From: JACDAE01 sp963744875 | GTDB taxonomy: Bacteria > Chloroflexota > Ktedonobacteria > Ktedonobacterales > Ktedonobacteraceae | Direction of reading: 5' to 3' | Length of the DNA: 64,000 nt | NCBI GenBank assembly: GCA_963744875.1 | Contig: CAVUVQ010000030.1 | Location: 28,884 to 92,883 of the forward strand | Shown: piece after piece, positions 11,081 to 19,560 of the stretch | Layout: every line of letters starts with the position of its first letter | How positions within the stretch are numbered: position 1 is the first letter of the stretch | Program-made: the position numbers and the translations under genes | The notes under the pieces: generated by a model | The model's database searches: none | Seen by the model: only the letters and a program-made list of their open reading frames with translations | Told to the model about the DNA's origin: nothing

Positions 11081-11647
11081 TTATGTCCCAGCGACGATGC
11101 CCTTGAGCTGGTCGAGGGACGCCCGGATAAGTCGCGACAGATCTTGCTCATCAGGTTCGCTGATCCAGCGGTCAAACGCTATTTTGAACGTGATGGCTCC
11201 GACTTCCGCGGCGAGTATCGCCGCAAGGTCGCTCACGCCGCGCCTTCGCAACGCGTCGGCCATGGCGGAGGTGAGTAATGCGCCCTTCAACAGTTCGCGT
11301 TCCTGGAGCCCTGGGTTTGCGGCAATCACGGCTTGGCGCTGCCGAACGAGTTCATGGCGCTCTCGGAACACTGGGGTAGCGGCCTCCAGGGCTGCGGCGA
11401 CTGCATCGAGCGGCGTGGCGGAAGTAGGCGCAGCTTCGATGGTACTCACGTAGATATTGCGCAGCATGTCCTGACCCCCGAACAGCACCTCGCGCTTATC
11501 GGCGAAGTAGCGGAAGAATGTCCGCTCGGTGAGGCCTGCCCGTTCAGCGATCTCCGTCACCATCGTCTGCTCAAACCCGCGTTCCTGGTACAGATCCAGA
11601 GCTGCCTGCTCTAGTCGGCCCCTGGCATTGGGTTCCCAGCGGCTCAT
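11081..11647 (-). CDS. TetR/AcrR-family repressor (intact)
   Basis: A 188-residue protein starting MSRWEPNARGRLEQAAL. The HTH covers residues ~15-60 (VTEIAERAGLTERTFFRYFADK), and the all-helical ligand domain follows. A longer frame extends to 11725. The ATG at 11647 is chosen because GGAGGGG lies eight bases upstream, and because the longer form would start inside the gene's own promoter and operator. Its promoter and a 17-bp palindrome lie just upstream, which points to autoregulation. The divergent oxidoreductase starting at 11886 is the likely second target. Confidence 0.9.
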   Translation of the reverse strand: MSRWEPNARGRLEQAALDLYQERGFEQTMVTEIAERAGLTERTFFRYFADKREVLFGGQDMLRNIYVSTIEAAPTSATPLDAVAAALEAATPVFRERHELVRQRQAVIAANPGLQERELLKGALLTSAMADALRRRGVSDLAAILAAEVGAITFKIAFDRWISEPDEQDLSRLIRASLDQLKGIVAGT

Positions 11648-11689
11648 ACGTTCAACCCCTCCTTCATGACAGCTATTGACATCACTTCC

Positions 11690-11725
11690 ATTATACTGTA
11701 TCATAGCTATGTCAGCAACTGACAT
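11690..11725 (-). promoter_or_regulatory. Promoter and palindromic operator of the TetR gene
   Basis: On the minus strand, minus-35 TTGCTG (11713-11718) and minus-10 TATAAT (11690-11695) are exactly 17 bp apart. The perfect 7-3-7 palindrome ATGTCAG-CAA-CTGACAT (11709-11725) covers the minus-35 box. That layout suits a TetR dimer blocking its own promoter. Further TGACAT/GACAG half-sites lie nearer the gene. Confidence 0.7.
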
Positions 11726-11885
11726 TACTGTTTTGCCTTACCGAGAGGGATCTGTGGCGTAGCGGAACAGAAAAGGGGGTTGAGTCAGTGGATTTTGTGC
11801 GTAGGACTCCCTCACGACAAGAAAACTAATGCTCTAATAAGTAGAGCATTACCGAGAGTAATAAGCGACAGAAGGAGTACGTTCT

Positions 11886-12824
11886 ATGAGTCGAGCGATT
11901 ATGTATACGTCATTTGGCGGACCCGATGTTTTAGAACTGCAAGACATTCCAGAACCACATGCTCGTTCAGATGAAGTACGAGTACGAGTGGCGGCCGCAG
12001 GCTTGAACCCGATGGATTGGGGGATATCTTCAAAGCCCGACGCGGCTGCAAGGTTTGGCATTACGTTGCCATCAGGATTCGGTACTGATTTCGCAGGCAC
12101 CATTGATGAGGTTGGCTCCAATGTCAAAGATTTTCAGATTGGAGACCGTGTATTTGGCGGAGCGCTTGGTCGCGCCGTCGCTGACTATATTGTATTGAAT
12201 CCATCAACAGAAACATTGCACCATACTCCCAGTGATATTCCAGACGTCATCGCAAGCGCTCTTCCGGTTGCTGGTCTTACCGCCGACGCGGCACTGAGCG
12301 TTATCGGTGTAAAGTCAGGTGATACCGTGCTCATAGGCGGTGCTGCGGGTGGCGTCGGCACATTCGCCGTCCAACTCGCAAAGCTGGCTGGCGCAACCGT
12401 TATCGGTACCGGGTCAGAGGATTCATTCGACTATCTCCGTACGCTTGGTGCTATTCCCGTCACCTACGGACCAGGATTGGCAGACCGAGTTCGTCAGCTC
12501 GCCCCACATGGCGTCGACGCGGCTACCGCGCTCATGGGGACAGAGACCATAGACGTAGCCCTTGCGCTTGGTATTTCGCCTGCTCGAATTTCTGCGATCG
12601 CGGCAGGACCGAATCCGCCAGGTGGTGTCCATGCAACAGGCGCGGCACAAGCTAGTCCTGGTGCACTCGATAGCATTACCAATGCCATAAGTAGTGGAAA
12701 ACTCACCGTCCCAATAGCCGCAACGTTTCCAATAGAACGTACCCGCGAGGCTGTAACGTTGCAGCGCGGGGGGCATGTTCACGGCAAAGTGGTCATTACA
12801 CTTTCTGAAACGGAGGAAGACTAA
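11886..12824 (+). CDS. NADP-dependent medium-chain reductase (quinone oxidoreductase type, zinc-free)
   Basis: A 312-residue protein of the MDR superfamily. It has the GroES-like N-terminal half (GLNPMDW, FGTDFAGTIDEVGSNV) and a Rossmann half with the NADPH-binding motif GGAAGGVGTFAVQLAK near residue 150. The Cys/His residues that bind zinc in alcohol dehydrogenases are absent, as in quinone oxidoreductases and enoyl reductases. GAAGGAG precedes the ATG. The stop overlaps the start of the esterase gene (TAATG), so the two are one operon, divergent from the intact TetR gene. Confidence 0.88.
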   Translation: MSRAIMYTSFGGPDVLELQDIPEPHARSDEVRVRVAAAGLNPMDWGISSKPDAAARFGITLPSGFGTDFAGTIDEVGSNVKDFQIGDRVFGGALGRAVADYIVLNPSTETLHHTPSDIPDVIASALPVAGLTADAALSVIGVKSGDTVLIGGAAGGVGTFAVQLAKLAGATVIGTGSEDSFDYLRTLGAIPVTYGPGLADRVRQLAPHGVDAATALMGTETIDVALALGISPARISAIAAGPNPPGGVHATGAAQASPGALDSITNAISSGKLTVPIAATFPIERTREAVTLQRGGHVHGKVVITLSETEED

Positions 12825-14315
12825 TGCCGAAAACGCCACTTGTTCAGATTGCCGATGGTACCCTGCGAGGTCAAACACTTGCGAACGGAGGCTTCTGCTT
12901 CGCAGGTATCCCGTTCGCTGCCCCGCCTGTTGGTCCCTTGCGTTTCCGTCCGCCACAACCCGTTGCTTCCCTGGACAGGTGTGCGCGAGGCGACCTCATT
13001 TTCCCCCGTGCTCATGCAGCGGCTCACGCTATTCCCAGAGGGATCAGAGGCCAGTGAAGATTGTCTCTATCTCAATGTCTGAACCCCAGACCTCTCTGGG
13101 CGGCGTCCCGTCATGGTCTGGATCTATGGAGGTGGCTTCGAGAGTGGGACGGGATCGCCTCCAATGACCTCCGGCGAGGCATTGATGCACCGGGATGTCG
13201 TGTTTGTGAGTTTCAATTATCGGGTGGGAGCGCTGGGGTTCTTGCATCTGGCCGATCTTGGTGGACCAGCCTGGGCCTCGGCCACCAATTGCGGGTTGCT
13301 TGATCAGATCGCGGCGTTGCACTGGGTGCGTACCAATATCGCGGCTTTTGGAGGGGATCCCACCAATATCACTGTCTTTGGGGTATCAGCGGGGGCCTTC
13401 TCCATTGGAGCTTTGTCAAACATGCCTACTGCCGCAGGCATGTTTGACAAAGCGATCATGCAAAGTGGCGCAACCTCACGCACCTTTTCTCGCGAGGTTG
13501 CCACAGGGATCGCGCAGGATCTGCTCATCAGGCTTGGACTCGACGCTCCAGAGCAACTGCTTTCCGTGCCCGCTGAACGCATTGTTGAAGTCCAGGTGGA
13601 GGTCATTGATAGCGACATTGGTGCGCGCAACACCCCCGGCGGGCGTTCCTATGGAGCGGTTGTTGATGGGCACGTGTTGCCTGATCTGCCGCTCAACGTC
13701 GTGACCAGAGGTGGGACCAGGACGATTCCGTTGATTGTGGGTTTCACTCGCGATGAAGTCCAATTGTGGGAGGTGATGCTGCAACCAACCACGTTTGCTC
13801 CGGCGAATGAAACAGTCTTGCTAGCAGAGATGACCCGATGTGTGGGCGAGGAACTGGCATCGGCGTTGTTGCATGTCTATCAGAAGCGGGAACCGGAGGC
13901 CAGTCTGGCTCGCCTGCGCACGCGCTTCCTGAGTGACTGGAGCTTCCGCATGCCAGCGGTGCAGTGTGCTCAGGCACAGATCGCCAGTGGGGGCCAGGCA
14001 TGGAGCTATCTCTTTGCACACACCCCTGCTCCATTTCTGGGCGCACATCATGGGGTTGATACTGCCTATACCCTGGATATGCTTGGTCAACCCTCCTTCT
14101 ATGGCTTGTTTGCTGTTTCCCCGGAAGATGAACAGATCCGTGACAGGATAGTGGAAAACTTGACCACCTTTGCCCGCACGGGTGATCCGGGTTGGCCGGT
14201 ATATCGATCAGAGGAACCGACCGTCCGCTGTTTTGGCGGAACGGAACCCCTGGTCATTGAGCCACCAGCCGAGGTAGATCTGCTCTGGAAAGCGTTCTGG
14301 GAGCACCTGGAGTAG
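12824..14315 (+). pseudogene. Type-B carboxylesterase, one frameshift and one nonsense codon
   Basis: The frame starts at the ATG overlapping the reductase stop and gives the usual N-terminus (FAGIPFAAPPVGPLRFRPPQ). A single extra T near 12968 shifts it. The continuation PWTGVREA...SEDCLYLNV then meets TGA at 13080-13082, where the family has Trp. After that about 400 residues are clean: oxyanion-loop IYGGGFESG, nucleophile motif FGVSAGAFS, and the C-terminal GAHHGVD His region. Correcting both lesions gives ~496 residues, the normal family size. As written, no active enzyme can be made unless a downstream start is used, and that would lack the N-terminal subdomain. Confidence 0.85.
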
Positions 14316-14329
14316 CTCGAGGCAGACTG

Positions 14330-14923
14330 TGTTTCAGGGGGATGTTGGGGGAGAAAACAGTGGGAAGCGCGAGAGATCGAGAAACGAGGGTTCTTGTCAG
14401 CGCCGATGCAGAGGTTGCCGATGCCACGCATCAGTTGGAAGGCATCAATATCGGCGCTAATCTCGCCAGCTTCAGCGGCGGTGAGCAACTGAGCACAAAC
14501 GGGTCGAAGGCGGTCAATGAAGTAGGCATGCAACGCGTCGAAGCCAACGCTATCGGGTTGCAGGAACGCGGCGAGTCCATGCTTGGTGACCAGAAAATCA
14601 ACGAAGAGGTTGACCCATTGACCTAGTGCAACGTACGGCGAACCAGCATTAGCCAGCAGAACAGGACCAGCCTCGGCACAGGCCTCGACCTGATGGCGGT
14701 ACACGGCAACAACAAGATCCGCTCGCGTCGGGAAGTGGCGGTAAATCGTCCCCATCCCAACGCCAGCCGCCGCTGCGATGTCACGCACCGGTGCCTCGAC
14801 ACCGGACTGGCGAACACGGCGGCGGCGTCAGCACGCCTGCTCGTTGCGCTGCGCGTCGGCCCGCTTCTGCCGTGCTGGTTTATGTTGGGTTGGTTGCTCC
14901 GCTCCCTCGTCGATGCTGGTCAT
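14330..14923 (-). pseudogene. TetR-family repressor, frameshifted at both ends
   Basis: ATG 14923 is preceded by GGAGGGA. The frame reads a basic N-terminal tail and RADAQRNEQA, hits a TGA, and needs two compensating shifts between about 14805 and 14850 to reach the HTH core (VRDIAAAAGVGMGTIYRHFP). The ligand domain is then clean until about 14390, where the C-terminus runs out of frame and overlaps the esterase gene. It lies back to back with the aldo/keto reductase, whose promoter carries a perfect TetR-type operator. If the lesions are real, that promoter has lost its local repressor. Confidence 0.75.
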
Positions 14924-14951
14924 CGTTTCATTCCCTCCCTCAGACAATGGC

Positions 14952-14980
14952 TTGACAAACGGAACTTCGTTCCGTATAAT
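14952..14980 (+). promoter_or_regulatory. Consensus promoter with embedded TetR-type operator
   Basis: TTGACA (14952-14957) and TATAAT (14975-14980) are both perfect consensus with a 17-bp spacer. The spacer is filled by the perfect 7-3-7 palindrome ACGGAAC-TTC-GTTCCGT (14959-14975). A dimer bound here would block RNA polymerase completely. The expected regulator is the divergent, now damaged TetR gene. Confidence 0.85.
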
Positions 14981-15032
14981 AATTATCGGAGCACTGCTCC
15001 ACTTTATCAGTATACTATGGAGGAATACAATC

Positions 15033-16064
15033 ATGCAATACCGTACCCTGGGCCTCACTGGCATCACGGTCAGCCAGATGTGCCTTGGCGCAATGATGTT
15101 CGGCGCCTTCGGCAACCCCGACCACAATGAGTCGATCCAGATCATCCACAAGGCGCTCGATGCCGGGATCAACTTTATCGACACCGCTGCCTACTCCGCT
15201 GGCGAGTCAGAAGAGATCGTGGGCAAGGCGCTGGCGGGCGGACGGCGCGCAAACGTGGTGCTCGCCGTCAAGTTCGGCCCTCCTGCCGACCAGGACCCCA
15301 ACCATCGCGGAGCGTCACGGCGATGGATCATGGAGGTTGTCGAGCGCTCGCTGCGTCGGCTCCAGACCGACTGGATTGACCTCTACCAGGTGGGTGTTCC
15401 CGATCCCAACACCGATATCGACGAGACCCTCGGTGCCCTGTCTGATCTCGTTCACGCGGGCAAGATCCGCTCCTTCGGTGCGTCAAAGGTTCCCGCCTCT
15501 CAGATCGTCGAGGCCCAGTGGACTGCCGACCGCCGCGGCCACGGACGGTTTCGGACCGAGCAGCCTCCCTATTCTCTCCTGACCCGCGCCATCGAGTACG
15601 ACGTGTTACCGACCTGCCTGCGCCACGGAATGGGTGTGTTGACCTACAGCCCGCTGGCTGAGGGCTGGCTGTCGGGCAAATACCGCAAGGGCCTGGAGGT
15701 CAGCGGTCCGGGTTCCGCCGCTCGCGCCCGGCGCTCCTGGGACTTTGACGCCACCAACCCGGCCAATGCCGCCAAGCTCGACGCCGCCGACGCCTTCGGC
15801 GCTCTCGCCGACGAGGCGGGGATGACCCTCGTCCAGATGGCAGTCGCATTCGTTACCCGTCATCCCGCGGTCACCTCCGCGATCATTGGCCCGCGCACCA
15901 TGGAACACCTGGACACTTACCTCGCTGCCGATGGGATCGACCTGTCGAGCGAGGTGCTGGACCGCATCGACCAGATAGTTCCCCCCGGAGTCACGATCAA
16001 CATCGCCGACAACATGTGGAACATCGGCACATCGGCGCTCAGCGCGGCATTCCGCCGCCGGTAG
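15033..16064 (+). CDS. Aldo/keto reductase
   Basis: A 343-residue (α/β)8 NADPH-dependent reductase starting MQYRTLGLTGITVSQMCLG. A longer frame opens upstream, but this ATG follows TATGGAGGA and lies just downstream of a consensus promoter. Landmarks: AGINFIDTAAYSAGESEE, with the catalytic Asp and Tyr (DTAAYS) near residue 51; a Lys in VVLAVKFGP in the place of the catalytic Lys; LQTDWIDLYQVG near 113; YSPLAEGWLSGKY near 205; and the cofactor segment AIIGPRTMEHLD near 285. Substrate unknown. GC and codon use are richer than in most of the window, as in the neighbouring TetR remnant, so this block may have been acquired together. Confidence 0.9.
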   Translation: MQYRTLGLTGITVSQMCLGAMMFGAFGNPDHNESIQIIHKALDAGINFIDTAAYSAGESEEIVGKALAGGRRANVVLAVKFGPPADQDPNHRGASRRWIMEVVERSLRRLQTDWIDLYQVGVPDPNTDIDETLGALSDLVHAGKIRSFGASKVPASQIVEAQWTADRRGHGRFRTEQPPYSLLTRAIEYDVLPTCLRHGMGVLTYSPLAEGWLSGKYRKGLEVSGPGSAARARRSWDFDATNPANAAKLDAADAFGALADEAGMTLVQMAVAFVTRHPAVTSAIIGPRTMEHLDTYLAADGIDLSSEVLDRIDQIVPPGVTINIADNMWNIGTSALSAAFRRR

Positions 16065-16374
16065 ACCAGCCCCGGCCCGACCAGTACCACATCATGAGTG
16101 AATCGACTCAGAGCTTGCGCCAAATGGGTCAGAGACTGAGTCGGTCGGGCTCGGATGACTCGTTTGGAATGCAGGCACGGATGTCCACATTACCTGGATG
16201 TTCTAGCGTCCCAGTTATAAATTCCACAATGAAACTGGTGGCAGCAGTACAATTATCCTGACCAATGTAGCCACGCTCTTTGAGGAAGAAAGATAGCTTG
16301 TTTAGTCTCTCAAGCAAGAAGAGCAGAAAAGAAAGAAAGCCCCAAGCGATCAGAATAATGATACTGAAATTTCC
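16065..16374. other. Spacer after the aldo/keto reductase
   Basis: No supported gene. A 62-codon minus-strand frame (16129-16317) opens only with TTG and matches nothing I recognise. Confidence 0.4.
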
Positions 16375-16619
16375 CCCATTTTGGAGGGTAGGAGAAGAGA
16401 AGCCCCATGTGTTGAGGCAACAGGCCGACCAGTATTGGCTGGTGATGCTGTTTGCCCAGATTTCACCGTCTCCACATGCCGTAACGCATGGGCGACAATG
16501 AGCAGCACAACGGAGCCTTTTGTGAGCACGTTCGCCATAGTGGCAATGAGTCCGAACGCGAGCAAGAGGACCGACAGGCTCGCCGTCAGTTCCAATGAGT
16601 AGAGGATCGCAGTATCCAT
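16350..16619 (-). CDS. Possible small membrane protein
   Basis: An 89-codon frame from ATG 16619. The first ~50 residues look membrane-embedded (SVLLLAFGLIATMANVLTKG, SVVLLIVAHALRH). The last ~25 codons come from the repeat-element end. No convincing ribosome-binding site precedes the ATG. It lies in the segment unique to copy 1 of the element. Family not recognised; it could be spurious. Confidence 0.25.
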   Translation of the reverse strand: MDTAILYSLELTASLSVLLLAFGLIATMANVLTKGSVVLLIVAHALRHVETVKSGQTASPANTGRPVASTHGASLLLPSKMGEISVSLF

Positions 16620-16830
16620 TTTTTCAATGCTCGTAAATTATTTCATGACCATCTATACTGATATTTCGTTACGTTGCTCTGTCAAAGAAAATGGTATAAG
16701 TATACCTTTAAAAAGCATTTGGCACATTCTACGCCTGATTTGTCCCCTCACCTGGATTTGCGTACAAAGATGCCTGCAGAGGCTGAGCAACGACGCCAAT
16801 CACGTGGGCAGAGCCAACAAGAGAAAGCTT

Positions 16831-17173
16831 TTACCCTACTTTCTCCTGTTTCTGAACGGCAATCACGATGCGCCGAATGGTTTCGTGGGAGACCCCATAA
16901 TCGTCAGCAACCTTTTGCAGTGGTTCCTGATTCTCAATGATACGGCATACGACGGTGGGCCATTCTTCCTATAGAAATCCCATAGGCAGGTTTTTGTGGC
17001 CCTGGATGCCGTTGTGCAATAGGTGGAAGCAGAAGACGCCCATGCGCTTGCTCACGTTGGAGCAACTCTTGTAGCTTGCGGGAGAGGTAACTTGAGGGGG
17101 AAATGAAGTGGATGAACACTGATGAGAGCGAAGCCGATGCCCGTCGGTTCCGGTTGAGTAATTTCATACGCAA
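16831..17173 (-). pseudogene. Small HTH protein of the repeat element, copy 1, frameshifted
   Basis: It reads RASASLSSVFIHFISPSSYL, a linker with PGPQKPAYGIS, then a one-base shift near 16968, then EEWPTVVCRIIENQEPLQ and the HTH VADDYGVSHETIRRIV, stopping at 16831-16833. Intact copy 2 at 28318-28674 confirms the reading. The HTH resembles resolvase or transposase DNA-binding domains. The true start is unclear because conservation continues to the upstream limit. Confidence 0.6.
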
Positions 17174-17201
17174 ATGCCATTAAATACATGTAATGCATCT
17201 G

Positions 17202-17229
17202 AGAAATCGGTCAAATTTGACCGATTTCT
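17202..17229. repeat. 28-bp perfect palindrome upstream of the HTH gene, copy 1
   Basis: The sequence is self-complementary around TCAAATTTGA with arms reading GAAATCGG/CCGATTTC. Copy 2 at 28688-28713 has AATTCGG/CCGAATT: both arms changed together, so symmetry has been kept. It is followed by a second inverted repeat at 17261-17274/17289-17302 (core GGAACCGA/TCGGTTCC), also conserved in copy 2 at 28752-28760/28775-28783. It lies 30-55 bp upstream of the HTH frame, so an operator, a cruciform or a structured RNA are all possible. Confidence 0.75.
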
Positions 17230-17491
17230 TGTTTTTGCTTGTTTTACACCTCATTCTACCGATCGTGGAACCGACCAGAACATGAGGATCGGTTCCGCGA
17301 TCAACCATCTCACAGATTATTCGGGCGACCTAGCAGAATGTTTTGGAGGAGACCTCCTCACTCACTCAACCACTCAGCTCTCCATATCTGCTCAGTGAAC
17401 AGGGTTGAGCTCTGGCCACCATCTGGATGGGGTTCGAGAAGCTTTCTGGTTCTCTTGTGCCACATTTTCCTTCTCCCACCCTCCAAAATCG

Positions 17492-17888
17492 GGTTAAGCC
17501 CATCCCGCTGCAAGAACATCTGCCCGGCCAGGGGATCACCCTCCAGGAAGAGGCCAGGACCGGTGGAAACGAGATTTGGGGCGACTCGGCCTGGCCTGTG
17601 GCAAGCAGGTGCGCATCACTGCTCGTGCTAAGTGAAATTGTCACAGATATCTAAAAGATAGAAGAAGGTAATTCCTACGGAGATCCTTCCCAGAACTGAG
17701 CTACTTGCGACTTCTTCTATCCCTGAACCTCCTCGTTGATATCTCTGAGGCGCACGGGGCAAGCTTCTTTTCCTCTTCTTCTCAGGAAAGTAACATGTGT
17801 TTCTCGAGCTTTTTGGTCCCATTGCTTCTCATCTGTTTGAACCATTTCTCGCTTTTTGGGTACTTACTTTATAAGGAGGACAGGTGAG
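17492..17888. other. Leader region of the sigma-factor operon
   Basis: No gene is supported. The region must hold the operon promoter, but I see no convincing consensus boxes. That fits control by an alternative sigma factor, possibly its own. A strong AAGGAGG lies at its 3' end (17874-17880). Confidence 0.35.
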
Positions 17889-18497
17889 TTGATTCGTATT
17901 GGATTTTCCAGGCATGCAAGCGAGAGCATCAGGAGAGAAGGGAGCCGAGAATCTCCCGAAAACCTCTTACTGGCGCAGGTGGCGAAAAGGGATCGTGAGG
18001 CTCTGGCTGAGATCTATACGCATTTTCAGCGCCCACTTTTCCGCTATCTCTTTCACTTGTTGGGACAGAAAGAGCTGGCTGAAGATATCCTGCAAGAAGT
18101 CATGGTGATTGTTTGGCAGAAAGCGCATACCTTTCAGAGGACCGCTCAGGCTGCACACTGGATTTTCGGGATAGCCCACCACCAGGCTTTCAAGGCTCTG
18201 CGCCGGGATGCAGGCACTACTTTTATCGAACTGGAGGCGGCGTTGGATCTTCCAGATGAGGCGCTGGGTCCGGAGGCTGATCTGCTGCGCCAGACAACGC
18301 ATGAGGAGCTTGCCAAAGCCCTGGCCTGTTTGACCCCCGAACACCGCGAGGTGCTGGAATTGGCCTTTTTCCAGGATTTCGCGTGCAAAGAGATCGCCGC
18401 CATTGTTGGCATTCCTTTAGGCACCGTAAAGAGCCGTTTGAGCTACGCCCGGCGCGCCTTGAAAGCGGCCTTATTCCACAATGGATGGGAGGCATAA
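17889..18497 (+). CDS. ECF-type RNA polymerase sigma factor
   Basis: About 202 residues. Region 2 covers residues ~35-100 (FRYLFHLLGQKELAEDILQE and a WIFGIAHHQ segment). Region 4 covers ~140-195 (LTPEHREVLELAFFQDFACKEIAAIVGIPLGTVKSRL). The start is taken as TTG 17889, nine bases after AGGAGG. An ATG at 17856 in the same frame would place that ribosome-binding site inside the gene. It is followed 8 bp later by a zinc-finger anti-sigma gene, the standard partner arrangement, and then by ABC exporter genes that are the obvious targets. Confidence 0.88.
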   Translation: MIRIGFSRHASESIRREGSRESPENLLLAQVAKRDREALAEIYTHFQRPLFRYLFHLLGQKELAEDILQEVMVIVWQKAHTFQRTAQAAHWIFGIAHHQAFKALRRDAGTTFIELEAALDLPDEALGPEADLLRQTTHEELAKALACLTPEHREVLELAFFQDFACKEIAAIVGIPLGTVKSRLSYARRALKAALFHNGWEA

Positions 18498-18505
18498 CCT
18501 TTTCT

Positions 18506-19459
18506 ATGACATCGCATCATGAACATCATTTCTTTCGTTCTCACTGTCCTGTAGACCAGTTGGAATGGTTTGTCAACCAGACGCTCTCTGCGGAGGAACG
18601 GATAGCCGTTGAGGCTCACCTGACCGAGTGTGCTGCCTGCCGGGCAGAGGCCACGGTCTGGACCGAACTGCGCCAGGTTCTGCGGGGTGTGGGTATACGA
18701 ACACCGGAGCCGCGAGCAGATCTCTTCATGCAGATTGAGCAACAGCTCGATGTGTTGCCATCTCCTGCTCCCCTGGCCTGGCCGGGTTCCCTGCTTCAGG
18801 CTGGCTGGTTCGCTTTGACTGTGTGTGGAGAGCATTTCCGGGCGCAGGCCCGTCTGATTCGGCGCGATCTCTTCTGGATGCCCCTGTTCGTTGTGCCGCT
18901 GGCTGGTTCGCTCGTGTACCTGCCTGGATCGTGGCAAGATACGCCGGGGCCTGCTGCTTTGCTGGCCGCGCTGCTCACTGCGCTCAGTATGGCTTTTCTC
19001 TATGGGCAGGGGGCTGATCCAGCTCGCGAGATAACACTGGTCACCCAGACCTCGCCCCGTCTGGTACTGGGGGTACGCTGTTGCCTGGTCTTTGGCTATG
19101 ACCTGTTGCTCAACTGTGGTCTCGTGTTCCCTTTCCTGGCTCAGCATGGCGTCGTCACACCAGCCTGGTTCCTGGCGAACTGGCTGGCTCCGCTCTGCTG
19201 TCTGAGCGCCATTGCTTTGCTCCTGAGTATTCTGGTGAACTCCGGTACTGCTGTGCTCGTCTGTACCCTTCTCTGGGCACTGCGCATACTCAACAGTGTG
19301 CAAACAATCCTGTTTGGCGGCTCGCAACCACTCCTAGAAGCCTCTTGGCAACAACAGTATGAACGTTTCTGGCATCAGGGATCGCTGCTGTTCGTCGTTG
19401 CTATCCTGGCTGTTCTTCTGACCTTCATTGTTCTTGAAAGAAAGGAGCGTTTCGTTTGA
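18506..19459 (+). CDS. Zinc-finger (HC2-type) anti-sigma factor with membrane domain
   Basis: A 317-residue protein. Residues 1-50 carry a putative zinc-finger HC2 domain (His ... HLTECAACRAEA), the fold used to hold ECF sigma factors. After a linker come about five or six membrane segments, ending in LFVVAILAVLLTFIVLERKERFV. This resembles membrane anti-sigma factors in which the transmembrane part senses envelope state. Start ATG 18506 is preceded by GGGAGG. The frame is open upstream but would overlap the sigma gene. Its TGA (19457-19459) overlaps the next ATG. Confidence 0.85.
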   Translation: MTSHHEHHFFRSHCPVDQLEWFVNQTLSAEERIAVEAHLTECAACRAEATVWTELRQVLRGVGIRTPEPRADLFMQIEQQLDVLPSPAPLAWPGSLLQAGWFALTVCGEHFRAQARLIRRDLFWMPLFVVPLAGSLVYLPGSWQDTPGPAALLAALLTALSMAFLYGQGADPAREITLVTQTSPRLVLGVRCCLVFGYDLLLNCGLVFPFLAQHGVVTPAWFLANWLAPLCCLSAIALLLSILVNSGTAVLVCTLLWALRILNSVQTILFGGSQPLLEASWQQQYERFWHQGSLLFVVAILAVLLTFIVLERKERFV

Positions 19460-19560
19460 TGACATCTCTGAATTGCGCGGTATTTGCGGGTGTGATTACT
19501 GTTCTAGCCATGTTTCTCTTCGTCATCGTTTTTGGAAGAAAGGATTGTCCTGCTCAATGA
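19459..19560 (+). CDS. 33-residue membrane microprotein coupled to ABC operon
   Basis: ATG 19459 shares its A with the stop of the anti-sigma gene. The frame gives MTSLNCAVF, then a hydrophobic segment (AGVITVLAMFLFVIVF) and a short GRKDCPAQ tail, and stops at 19558-19560. That stop overlaps ATG 19557 of the permease. AAAGGAG lies twelve bases upstream, inside the anti-sigma gene. Stop/start overlaps on both sides argue that it is translated. One membrane span with a basic, Cys-containing tail suggests a small subunit or regulator of the adjacent ABC complex. That role is inference; I recognise no family. Confidence 0.65.
   Translation: MTSLNCAVFAGVITVLAMFLFVIVFGRKDCPAQ

Larger units (their letters stand above)
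16375..17491. mobile_element. ~1.1-kb element bounded by inverted repeats, copy 1 of an HTH/palindrome element
   Basis: The left end (16375-16402, ATTTTGGAGGGTAGGAGAAG) recurs inverted at the right end (about 17464-17491) with few mismatches. Inside are a frameshifted HTH gene on the minus strand, a 28-bp palindrome and a second inverted repeat. The left end and the whole HTH-palindrome part recur at about 28195-28810. Between left end and HTH gene this copy has some 340 bp more than the other. No transposase gene is present, so it would be a non-autonomous or decayed element. Confidence 0.55.

Noticed and set aside
14099..14329. C-terminal run-on of the second TetR gene
   Set aside because: It overlaps the esterase C-terminus on the other strand and has no TetR-like character, so the TetR remnant is ended near 14330.
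16129..16317. 62-codon minus-strand frame after the aldo/keto reductase
   Set aside because: TTG start only, no ribosome-binding site, no recognisable family.
17366..17644. 92-codon minus-strand frame overlapping the right end of element copy 1
   Set aside because: No motif, no ribosome-binding site, and it crosses the inverted-repeat end.
18443..19327. 294-codon frame antisense to the anti-sigma gene
   Set aside because: Its composition is rich in Gln, Arg and Ser without motifs, typical of a mirror frame of a membrane protein gene.
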